Shown: positions 6,821 to 15,977 of the stretch, one piece after another
How the letters are laid out: each line of letters opens with the position of its first letter
How positions within the stretch are numbered: position 1 is the stretch's first letter
Assembly (NCBI GenBank): GCA_030271595.1
Contig: JARXKO010000015.1
Coordinates: forward strand, 1 to 15,977
Direction of reading: 5' to 3'
DNA length: 15,977 nt
DNA from: Pseudomonadota bacterium
GTDB lineage: Bacteria > Pseudomonadota > Alphaproteobacteria > Sphingomonadales > Sphingomonadaceae
The notes under the pieces: model-generated
What the model was told of the DNA's origin: nothing
Databases searched by the model: none
What the model saw: the letters and a program-made list of their open reading frames with translations, nothing else
Program-made: the position numbers and the translations under genes

Positions 6821-7533
6821 CCGCCGGCTGGCCGGTAGCGCCAGACGAGTCCCTGGACAAACGGCGGCCACAGGCTCGTCTTGACGCCTGCAAGCCTGAG
6901 CTCGCCGGCGGTCCAGCTGTTGCAGGTGCGCAGCGCGCTGGCCTTGCCGCGGGCGCGGTAGAAAGCGTCGGCTGGGCCGTAGCCGGGGTGGGCGATGCGC
7001 CGCGGTCGGCCGCTCGGATCGAGCTCGAGCTCGCTTCTGATCGCGGCCCACAACCGGCGATATTCGGCTGGCCGCAGGCGGATCTGGCGCAGCGCGTAGG
7101 CGGGGCTGTCGACATATTCGACGTGGAGGACCCGGGGACCGCCGGCCAGCGCCCGCCACAGGGTCGACAGGCGGATGTCGCGCCACCGCGGCGTATCCAG
7201 ATAAACATGCTGCTCACCCGCGCCGAACGCGATCCAGCGGGCGTTGGGCAATTGCCTGGCGAAGTCACCGGCCGGGAAATACGGCGACCAGTCGAGCCCC
7301 TGCGCCGCGACCGGCATGATGAGGTCGGCGTGGACGCCATTGTCGGCGAGGTAGATGGTGGTGCCCGCTTCCGGCTCGGACCAGCCCGCATTGACCGGGA
7401 CCAGGCTGCCGATCAGCGCCGCAACCAGATAAACCAGCGGCACCGCGACGAGCGCCGCCAGGGCCAGCCGCATCGGGCTCGGCCGGCGCCGCGATTTCCT
7501 GCGGCGGCGAGTGCGGGGAGTGGAGCGGGGCAT
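6817..7533 (-). CDS. DUF2459 (TIGR02117) membrane-anchored protein, function unknown
   Basis: The 238-residue product starts with an extremely basic segment (Arg/Lys-rich, 1-20), followed by one membrane helix (about 22-44). The remainder should lie in the periplasm by the positive-inside rule. Family landmarks are the NGVHADLIMP motif about 68-77 and TCNSWTAGELRLAG near the end (about 208-221). The conserved His in the first and Cys in the second make a thiol-hydrolase-like fold conceivable, but I know of no demonstrated activity. The gene is convergent with the TMEM175-like gene, overlapping it by four bases, and begins shortly after tRNA-Pro on the same strand. The start is uncertain: ATGs at 7539, 7533 and 7473 are all in frame and none has a good ribosome site. 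I chose 7533, which keeps the basic segment before the helix. Confidence 0.82.
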   Translation of the reverse strand: MPRSTPRTRRRRKSRRRPSPMRLALAALVAVPLVYLVAALIGSLVPVNAGWSEPEAGTTIYLADNGVHADLIMPVAAQGLDWSPYFPAGDFARQLPNARWIAFGAGEQHVYLDTPRWRDIRLSTLWRALAGGPRVLHVEYVDSPAYALRQIRLRPAEYRRLWAAIRSELELDPSGRPRRIAHPGYGPADAFYRARGKASALRTCNSWTAGELRLAGVKTSLWPPFVQGLVWRYRPAGG

Positions 7534-7560
7534 AAGCATGTTGTCGCAGCGAGCGACCCC

Positions 7561-7578
7561 GACTGCCATCAAAAACGC
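7561..7578 (-). terminator. Short T-run after tRNA-Pro, possible weak terminator
   Basis: Two bases past the encoded CCA the minus strand reads GCGTTTTTGATGG. A run of five T directly behind a stable tRNA fold may promote release, but there is no separate hairpin, and the DUF2459 gene starts only some 45 bases further on the same strand, so read-through is possible. Confidence 0.25.
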
Positions 7579-7655
7579 TGGTCGGGGCGACTGGATTCGA
7601 ACCAGCGACCCCCACACCCCCAGTGTGATGCGCTACCAGGCTGCGCTACGCCCCG
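7579..7655 (-). tRNA. tRNA-Pro (anticodon GGG)
   Basis: The minus strand folds as a full 77-base cloverleaf. The seven-pair acceptor stem is CGGGGCG/CGCCCCG; the D arm is GCGC/GCGC with loop AGCCTGGTA; and the anticodon stem TCACA/TGTGG has loop CTGGGGG, so the anticodon is GGG. The variable loop is GGGTC, and the T arm is GCTGG/CCAGT with the TTCGAAT loop. Discriminator A and an encoded CCA end follow. The layout closely follows bacterial proline tRNAs such as E. coli proM. The gene reads CCC codons, which are common in this GC-rich genome. Anticodon and CCA end are read directly from the sequence. Confidence 0.97.
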
Positions 7656-7667
7656 ACCGGCGGCGTT

Positions 7668-7696
7668 CCTCTAGGGGGCGCGGAAAGTGAAGGCAA
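7668..7696 (-). promoter_or_regulatory. Candidate promoter of tRNA-Pro
   Basis: On the minus strand TTGCCT (7691-7696) and TAGAGG (7668-7673) are separated by exactly 17 bases and lie 12 bases before the first base of the tRNA. Both hexamers are moderate matches to the sigma-70 consensus, and the geometry is right for a stable-RNA gene. Confidence 0.45.
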
Positions 7697-7709
7697 GGCG
7701 GCGCTGTCC

Positions 7710-7736
7710 TTGCGCTCGGCCGGTGCTGCGTGATAG
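7710..7736 (+). promoter_or_regulatory. Weak candidate promoter of yajC-secD-secF
   Basis: TTGCGC (7710-7715) and TGATAG (7731-7736) are 15 bases apart, short for sigma-70, about 45 bases upstream of the yajC ATG. Nothing better is visible in the 126 bases between the tRNA and yajC. Confidence 0.22.
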
Positions 7737-7781
7737 GCGCCGCGCGGCTGTCCCAAGCGACATAAGAGACCTTCCGAAAAC

Positions 7782-8126
7782 ATGACCGACACCCTCCTGT
7801 TGACCGCCGTCCAGGCTGGCCCCGTCCAATCCGGCGGGATCGTCCAGATCGCTCTCGGGCTTGCCCCGTGGCTGCTGATCTTCGCCATTTTCTGGCTGCT
7901 CGTCATTCGCCCGCAACAGCGCCGCGTGCGCGATCATCAGGCCGCCATCGGCGCGGTCAAAAAAGGCGATGACGTCGTCACCGGCGGCGGCATTCGCGGC
8001 CGCGTGACCAAGGTCAGCGACGATGAGGCCGAGGTCGAGATCGCCAGCGGAGTCAAGGTGCGGGTGGTCAAATCGACCCTGACCGCGGTGCTTGGCGGCG
8101 GGTCGGCCAAGCCGGCCAACGACTGA
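7782..8126 (+). CDS. yajC: Sec translocon accessory subunit YajC
   Basis: YajC is the small single-pass partner of SecD and SecF in the inner membrane; its exact role is unsettled. The 114-residue product has the family's one membrane helix (about 22-42, ending in the typical IRPQQRR signature at 42-48). A small soluble domain follows (about 55-103), with GDDVVTGGGIRGRVTKV at 62-78 corresponding to the conserved YajC core, and a short flexible end. Length matches the family. The ribosome site is weak (AAGAGA about 16 bases upstream). It opens the yajC-secD-secF operon, with secD starting 15 bases after its stop. Confidence 0.97.
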   Translation: MTDTLLLTAVQAGPVQSGGIVQIALGLAPWLLIFAIFWLLVIRPQQRRVRDHQAAIGAVKKGDDVVTGGGIRGRVTKVSDDEAEVEIASGVKVRVVKSTLTAVLGGGSAKPAND

Positions 8127-8141
8127 AGGACCTGAACCAAA

Positions 8142-9734
8142 GTGCTCGAATTCCCGCGCTGGAAGATTTGGCTCGTCTCGCTCGTCGTCGTCGTTGGCAT
8201 GTTCCTGTCGATCCCAAGCCTGATCGCCGGCACCACCCTCTATAAAAGCTGGCCGGCCTGGCTTCCGCATTCCCGGATCAACCTCGGGCTCGACCTTGCC
8301 GGCGGCAGCCACTTGCTGCTCGAAGCCGATTCCGCCGATGCCCAGAAGCAGCGCCTTCAGGCGATGGAGGATTCGATTTCGACCGAGCTGCGGCGGACGC
8401 CGCGGATCGACGTTGGCGATCTGTCGACCGCCGGCGGCCGCTTGACCTTCATGGTCCGCAACCCGGTCCAGGTCGACGATGCGGTCGAACGGATGCGTGC
8501 GCTGACCCGGCCGGTCGCCCTGACTGGAAGCCGCGACTGGGACGTGGGCGTGGTCGATTCGACCCGGGTCGTGCTGGTTCCGACCGCGACCGGGTCGGAG
8601 CAGGCGCTCAAGAACGCGATGAGCGTCGCCCGCGACGTCGTCCGCCGCCGCATCGATCCCGGCGGAACCAAGGAAATCACGGTCATCACCGAAGGCGACA
8701 ATCGAATCCTGGTTCAGGTCCCCGGGGTCGAGGATCCCGAAGCGCTCAAGAAACTGATCGGCCAGACCGCGCGCCTCGAATTCAAGCTGGTCGACCAGGA
8801 AGCCGATCCGCAGCAGGTCCAGCAGGGCCATGCCGGGCCCGGTAGCCAGGTGCTGCCAATGGCCGAAGGCGGCGGCTTCATCGCGGTCAAGCGCCGGGTC
8901 ATGGTCTCGGGCGAGCAGCTGACCGATGCCAAGCAGGGCTTCGACCAGGATAACCGCCCCGACATCAACATCACCTTCAACAGCGCCGGTGCGCGCCGCT
9001 TCGCCCGCGCCACCCAGGAAAATACCGGCAAGCCCTTCGCCATCATCCTCGACGACAAGGTCCTTTCGGCGCCCAATATCAACGAGCCTATCCTTGGCGG
9101 ACGGGCCCAGATCACCGGTAATTTCACGGTCAAGAGCGCCAACGAACTCGCGGTCAGCCTCGCTTCGGGCAAGCTGCCGGTCAAATTGAACGTGATCGAG
9201 GAGCGCACCGTCGGCCCCGATCTGGGCAAGGATTCGATTCACAAGGGGGTGATCGCGAGCCTCGTCGGGACCGCCCTCGTGATCCTGTTCATGCTCGTCA
9301 CCTACGGGCGCTTCGGCGTCTATGCGACGATCGCGCTGATCGTGAATGCCTTTCTGATCCTCGGCATCATGGCGATGTTCAACGCTACGCTGACCTTGCC
9401 CGGGATTGCCGGCTTCATCCTCACCATCGGCGCCGCGGTCGATGCCAACGTCCTGATCAACGAGCGCATCCGTGAGGAATTGCGGCGCGGGCGGCGGATC
9501 ATGGACGCGGTCGAAACCGGCTATCGCGAAGCGACCCGGGCGATCTTCGATGCCAATGTCACCCACGTCATTTCGGCCGGGATCATGGCCTATTTCGGCT
9601 CCGGCCCGGTGCGCGGCTTTGCGGTCGTGCTCATCATCGGCGTGATCACATCGGTGTTCACCGCCGTCTATTTCACTCGAATGCTTGTCGCGCTGTGGCT
9701 CAAGAAAGCCCGCCCGCGAGCGATCAACATCTAG
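8142..9734 (+). CDS. secD: Protein translocase subunit SecD
   Basis: SecD works with SecF in the inner membrane and uses the proton motive force to help draw exported proteins through SecYEG from the periplasmic side. The 530-residue product has a first membrane helix (about 9-30), the conserved NLGLDLAGGSHLLLE (47-61), and a large periplasmic P1 region with LDDKVLSAPNIN near 304-315. From about 370 onward come five further helices; the most conserved stretch is GAAVDANVLINERIREEL (430-447), with the charged residues linked to proton use. Translation starts at GTG 8142: an AAGGA element 11 bases upstream and the conserved first helix support it, and no suitable ATG exists. secF follows after 12 bases. 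Confidence 0.98.
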   Translation: MLEFPRWKIWLVSLVVVVGMFLSIPSLIAGTTLYKSWPAWLPHSRINLGLDLAGGSHLLLEADSADAQKQRLQAMEDSISTELRRTPRIDVGDLSTAGGRLTFMVRNPVQVDDAVERMRALTRPVALTGSRDWDVGVVDSTRVVLVPTATGSEQALKNAMSVARDVVRRRIDPGGTKEITVITEGDNRILVQVPGVEDPEALKKLIGQTARLEFKLVDQEADPQQVQQGHAGPGSQVLPMAEGGGFIAVKRRVMVSGEQLTDAKQGFDQDNRPDINITFNSAGARRFARATQENTGKPFAIILDDKVLSAPNINEPILGGRAQITGNFTVKSANELAVSLASGKLPVKLNVIEERTVGPDLGKDSIHKGVIASLVGTALVILFMLVTYGRFGVYATIALIVNAFLILGIMAMFNATLTLPGIAGFILTIGAAVDANVLINERIREELRRGRRIMDAVETGYREATRAIFDANVTHVISAGIMAYFGSGPVRGFAVVLIIGVITSVFTAVYFTRMLVALWLKKARPRAINI

Positions 9735-9746
9735 GCCGGTGCCATC

Positions 9747-10697
9747 ATGAAGCTGCTCAAGCTCGTCCCCGAGAACACCAATCTCGATTTCATGCGGTGG
9801 CGCAATCTCGCCCTGGCGCTGTCGCTGATCGCGACCATCGGGTCGATCGTCTTCACCATGTATCGCGGGTTGAACCTGGGCGTCGATTTTGTCGGCGGCC
9901 AGCTCGTCCGAGTCACCTTCCAGCAACCGATCGACGTCGAGAAGCTGCGCGGCCAGGTCGATTCGCTGAAGCTTGGCGATTCCAGCATCCAGGAATTCGG
10001 CGGCCCCCGCACCTACCAGATCCGCCTGCCCAAGCCGGGCGGGGCCGACGCCGCAGCCAATGTCGCCGCGACCCGGGTCAAGTTGATGGTCGAAGGCGCC
10101 TATCCCGGTGCCCGAATCGATTCGGTCGACACCGTTTCGGGCAAGGTTTCGGAGGAGCTGGCGAAGGACAGCGCGCTGGCCATTGCGCTGGCGATGGTCG
10201 GGATCGCGCTCTACATCTGGTTGCGGTTCGAATGGCAGTTCGGGGTCGGTGCGCTGCTGACTCTGGCCCATGACGTTGCCATGACCCTGGGCTTTTTCGC
10301 TTTCACCCGGCTGCCGGTCGACCTCAATGTCGTCGCTGCGTTCCTCACCATCGTCGGCTATTCACTGAATGACACGGTCGTCATCTATGACCGGATTCGC
10401 GAGAACCTGCGCAAATATCGCAAGATGGCGATGCTGCCCTTGCTCAACCTGTCATTGAACGAAACCCTGGCGCGGACGGTGGTCACGTCGCTGACGGTGC
10501 TGATCGCGCTCGGGGTGTTGATGGCGATCGGCCCGGAAGTGATCTTCGGGCTTGCCATCGCCATCTTCCTCGGGGTCCTGATCGGCACCTATTCGTCGAT
10601 CTACATTTCTACTCCGGTGCTGGTGTGGCTCGGGGTCGAGCCCGACAGCTTTCTTAAATCCGACGAAAAGGACGTGCCGCAGGGCCAGCCGGCCTGA
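9747..10697 (+). CDS. secF: Protein translocase subunit SecF
   Basis: SecF is the partner of SecD in the proton-driven export motor of the inner membrane. The 316-residue product has the usual six-helix layout. The first helix is at about 20-38, followed by the periplasmic domain opening with LNLGVDFVGGQLVRV (42-56). The remaining helices fall between about 145 and 295. The conserved core VGYSLNDTVVIYDRIRENLRK lies at 203-223 and SLNETLARTVVTSLTVL at about 236-252. Length is normal. SecD and SecF are separate here, not fused as in some lineages. The gene starts 12 bases after secD and is followed by 73 bases before bamD. Confidence 0.98.
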   Translation: MKLLKLVPENTNLDFMRWRNLALALSLIATIGSIVFTMYRGLNLGVDFVGGQLVRVTFQQPIDVEKLRGQVDSLKLGDSSIQEFGGPRTYQIRLPKPGGADAAANVAATRVKLMVEGAYPGARIDSVDTVSGKVSEELAKDSALAIALAMVGIALYIWLRFEWQFGVGALLTLAHDVAMTLGFFAFTRLPVDLNVVAAFLTIVGYSLNDTVVIYDRIRENLRKYRKMAMLPLLNLSLNETLARTVVTSLTVLIALGVLMAIGPEVIFGLAIAIFLGVLIGTYSSIYISTPVLVWLGVEPDSFLKSDEKDVPQGQPA

Positions 10698-10712
10698 TTC
10701 GTTCAGCAGCCA

Positions 10713-10722
10713 CCAAGCTTGG
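10713..10722. repeat. 10-base perfect palindrome between secF and bamD
   Basis: CCAAGCTTGG is a perfect palindrome in the 73-base gap between secF and bamD. A second GCTTGG follows at 10733-10738, able to pair with the first CCAAGC across a 14-base loop. There is no T-run, so it does not look like an intrinsic terminator. It may be a protein site or chance. Confidence 0.25.
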
Positions 10723-10770
10723 CTGGTACAACGCTTGGCCACGCCCGGTGCTCACGCTAATGAGGTGTCC

Positions 10771-11673
10771 ATGTTGAAGCTCGACCGTTCCCTGTTCCTC
10801 CTCGCCGCAGCAGCGGTGGTGGTGCTGCCGCTGTCGGCCTGTTCGACCTTCGGCAAGAAGGGCGACACGGCTTACGTCGCGCGCGACGTCAACACGCTTT
10901 ACGCCGCGGCCAAGCGGACGATGGACCAGGGCGATTACGAGCGCGCGGCGAAATTGTTCGACGAGGTCGAGCGCCAGCATCCCTATTCGGTGTGGGCGCG
11001 GCGGGCGCAGATGATGAGCGCGTTCAATTATTATCTCGCCCGGAAATATAATGACGCGATCGCCTCGGCCCGCCGGTTTGTCACGATTCACCCGGGCAAT
11101 AGCGAGGCGTCCTACGCCCAATATCTCATCGCCATGAGTTATTATCAGCAGATCGAGGACGTCACCCGCGACCAATCGACCAGCGATTCGGCAAAGCAAT
11201 CGTTCAGCGAGCTAATCCGGCGCTATCCCGACACCCGTTATGCCGCCGAAGCGCGGCTCAAGCTCGACCTCATCAACGATCATTTGGCCGGCAAGCAGAT
11301 GGAGGTCGGCCGCTTCTACCAGCGGTCGGGCAACTGGCTTGCCTCGACCTATCGCTTTCGCGACGTGATCGACAATTACCAGACCACCAGTCACGCGCCC
11401 GAGGCGCTGGCGCGGATGGTCGAGAGCGACCTCGCGCTTGGGCTGGTCGAGGAAGCGCGCAAGGCGGCCGCGGTTCTGGGCGCCAATTACAGAGGCGATA
11501 AATGGTATAATTATTCGCTCTACCTGCTGACCAGGGAAGCCCACGACCGCGGCCGGGTCGCGGGCCATGCAGGCAGCCCCGATTCTCCGGAGGCGATCGA
11601 GGAAAGCGCACCGCGGCCGAGCGCTACGTCTTATCCGGTGCGTCCGCCGGCACCGGTGACCAAGCCAAAGTGA
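10771..11673 (+). CDS. bamD: Outer membrane protein assembly factor BamD (lipoprotein)
   Basis: BamD is the essential lipoprotein of the BAM complex that inserts beta-barrel proteins into the outer membrane. The 300-residue product starts with a lipoprotein signal (MLKLDRSLFLLAAAA to LSAC) with Cys24 as the lipidated residue. TPR-like helical repeats at about 38-270 follow: the first contains YAAAKRTMDQGDYERAAKLF and the typical QHPYSVWARRAQ, later ones contain HPGNSEASYAQYLIAMSYY and the GRFYQRSGNW signature. The carboxy-terminal 40 residues or so are Pro/Ser-rich and probably disordered. ATG 10771 is chosen because it begins the signal peptide and has GAGGTG six bases upstream; an in-frame TTG at 10735 would spoil the signal. 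recN follows 43 bases on, the order common in alphaproteobacteria. Confidence 0.95.
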   Translation: MLKLDRSLFLLAAAAVVVLPLSACSTFGKKGDTAYVARDVNTLYAAAKRTMDQGDYERAAKLFDEVERQHPYSVWARRAQMMSAFNYYLARKYNDAIASARRFVTIHPGNSEASYAQYLIAMSYYQQIEDVTRDQSTSDSAKQSFSELIRRYPDTRYAAEARLKLDLINDHLAGKQMEVGRFYQRSGNWLASTYRFRDVIDNYQTTSHAPEALARMVESDLALGLVEEARKAAAVLGANYRGDKWYNYSLYLLTREAHDRGRVAGHAGSPDSPEAIEESAPRPSATSYPVRPPAPVTKPK

Positions 11674-11716
11674 TCTGGCTCGTCGGTCGGCTCCCAGCCA
11701 GGCGCACCGAGCCGGC

Positions 11717-13365
11717 GTGCTAAAACATCTCGAGGTCCGCGACGTCGTGCTGGTCGAGCAACTCGCGCTCGAGTTCGAATCCGGTCTTGGCGTGCTGACC
11801 GGGGAAACGGGGGCGGGCAAATCGATCCTGCTCGATGCGTTGGGGCTGGCACTTGGCGCGCGCGCCGACAGCGGCCTGGTCCGCGCCGGTGCCGACGCCG
11901 CCACGGTCACCGCCGCAATCCACCTTGCCGCGGGTCATCCCGCTTTAACCTTGCTTGCCGACCAGGGCATCGAGCCCGATCCCGGGGAACCGCTGATCAT
12001 TCGCCGGTCGCTCAAGAGCGATGGCGGCAGCCGCGCCTTCCTTGGCGGATCGGCGGTACCGGCGGCGCTATTGCGCGAATTCGGCGCGCTCGCGGTTGAA
12101 ATTCACGGTCAGCACGATGATCGCGGGCTGCTCAACCCGAAGGGCCACCGCGATCTGCTCGACGCCTTTGGCAAGATCGCTACCGGCCGGGTCCGTTCCT
12201 GCTGGGCAGAAGCGGCGCTGGTCGAGCGCGAGCTGGCCGAGGCTCGGGCGGCCGCCGAAACCGCTGAGCGCGACCGCGACTATCTGACCCACGCCTGTGC
12301 CGAAATCGAGGCGCTGGCGCCTGCGGCCGGCGAGGAAAGCGAGCTCGCCGACCAGCGTCTGGCGATGCAGGCGGGACTCAAGGCGGGCGAATCGCTGGCC
12401 GGGATCGACGACTTGCTAGGCGGTGCCGACGGCGCGGTGTCGCAGCTGCGTCAGGTGGCGCGGCGGATCGAACGCGGGGCCGCCGACCACCCCGTGCTGG
12501 CCGAAGCGCTGGCCTCGCTCGACCGGGCGCTGATCGAGGCCAATGAGGCCGAGGAGCGGATTGCCCGCGCCGCCGAGGCCTTGACCTTCGATCCCGAAGC
12601 GCTCGATCAAGCCGAAGCGCGGCTGTTCGAGATCAGGGCATTGGCACGCAAGCACCGGGTCGAGCCCGATGCCTTGGCCGCGCTTGGCGAACAGATGCTC
12701 GGCCAGCTTGCGGCCATCGAGGCTGGCGGTGGGCACATCGCCGCGCTTGAGCGCGCGTTGGCCGCTGCGCGCGCCGAATTCGAGCGTGTCGCCGAAGCCC
12801 TGTCGAGCGAACGGCGCTCGGCCGCGGCGCGGCTCGACCAGCGGGTCGCAGCCGAGCTCGCCCCGCTCAAGCTGGACGCCGCCCGCTTCCGCACGTCCTT
12901 CGCGCCCGCCGAACCCGGCCCGGCTGGCACCGACCGGGTCGAATTCGAAGTCTCGACCAACCCCGGCGCGCCATTCGGACCGCTGACCAGAATCGCCTCG
13001 GGCGGTGAATTGTCGCGCTTCATCCTCGCGCTCAAGGTCGCGCTGGCGGAGGCGGGAAGCGCGGCGACGATGATCTTCGACGAGGTCGACCGCGGGGTCG
13101 GCGGCGCGGTGGCGAGCGCGATCGGCGACCGGCTGGCGCGGCTCGCGCTGCAGTCGCAAGTGCTGGTGGTGACCCATTCGCCCCAGGTCGCGGCCCGCGC
13201 CGCGCACCATTACCGGATCGAAAAGAGCCATGGCGAGGGTGGCACTCGAACAACGGTCCGCAAGCTTGGCGAGGACGAACGCCGGGAGGAGATTGCACGG
13301 ATGCTGTCGGGCGCGCAGGTGACCGATGAAGCGCGCGCGCAAGCGGCCAAATTGCTGGAGGCGGC

Positions 13366-13369
<4 letters not shown>
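11717..13369 (+). CDS. recN: DNA repair protein RecN
   Basis: RecN is an SMC-like ATPase that acts early in recombinational repair of double-strand breaks in the cytoplasm. The 550-residue product has the full set of head motifs: Walker A GETGAGKS (29-36), ABC signature SGGELS (428-433), Walker B MIFDE (452-456) and the H-loop THS (486-488). Between them is the long Ala/Glu/Arg-rich coiled-coil region (about 155-370). Length matches the family. It starts at GTG 11717; no better start exists before Walker A, and the ribosome site is weak. No GTTC-N7-GTTC LexA box is visible in the 43 bases before it, so SOS control is not shown. Its stop overlaps the next start as ATGA (13366-13369), so the hydrolase gene is probably translationally coupled. 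Confidence 0.97.

Positions 13370-15977
<2,608 letters not shown>

Noticed and set aside
4657..7655. Lysis cassette as the end of a prophage integrated at tRNA-Pro
   Set aside because: No integrase is present, no second copy of the tRNA 3' end was noticed in the window, and complete unrelated genes lie between tRNA and cassette.
7671..10271. Very long open reading frame on the minus strand (866 codons) opposite yajC, secD and secF
   Set aside because: It lies antisense to three unmistakable genes, its composition is the Asp/Arg/His/Gly-rich type produced by reading GC-rich genes backwards, and it shows no domain or ribosome site. It is a shadow of codon bias.
11677..11713. Imperfect stem (GGCTCG/CGAGCC) between bamD and recN as a terminator
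   Set aside because: The loop is 25 bases, there is no T-run, and recN begins four bases later; such short matches are expected by chance at this GC content.

Overview
This is a GC-rich (visibly well over 60%), gene-dense bacterial chromosome segment, most likely from an alphaproteobacterium of the order Sphingomonadales. The reasons are the gene order yajC-secD-secF-bamD-recN-(hydrolase)-ligA, a DUF3617 lipoprotein, a ZliS-type family-108 muramidase, and the overall protein flavour. The taxonomic call is inference. Twelve genes are complete, one protein gene is nested inside another, one gene runs off each edge, and there is one tRNA gene. No gap between genes exceeds about 130 bases.

Left part (1-4528): a DUF3617 lipoprotein gene (minus, cut by the left edge) is divergent from uvrB (plus), the DNA-binding helicase subunit of nucleotide-excision repair. 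Next come two minus-strand genes: an unassigned four-helix membrane protein and an exported M20-family zinc peptidase resembling carboxypeptidase G2.

Middle (4657-6183): a compact, overlapping four-gene cassette that looks like a phage lysis module. It holds a GH108 muramidase without a signal peptide (endolysin), a small protein with two membrane helices (holin candidate), an Rz-like inner-membrane spanin and, wholly inside the Rz gene in another frame, a 60-residue proline-rich lipoprotein of Rz1 type. No capsid, tail, terminase, integrase or phage regulator lies beside it. Housekeeping genes flank it, so it looks domesticated. Release of gene transfer agent particles, or lysis-type (type 10-like) protein secretion, are the two hypotheses I consider best. 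This is the most interesting part of the window.

Between cassette and Sec operon (6242-7655): a TMEM175/DUF1211 potassium-channel-like protein (plus), a convergent DUF2459 membrane-anchored protein (minus) overlapping its end, and tRNA-Pro(GGG) (minus) with encoded CCA and a plausible promoter.

Right part (7782-15977): an all-plus-strand block. YajC, SecD and SecF form the accessory translocon complex that helps pull proteins through SecYEG. BamD is the lipoprotein of the outer-membrane barrel assembly machine. RecN is an SMC-like break-repair ATPase. A dienelactone-hydrolase-family enzyme overlaps recN and ligA, and NAD-dependent DNA ligase LigA is cut by the right edge inside its BRCT domain.
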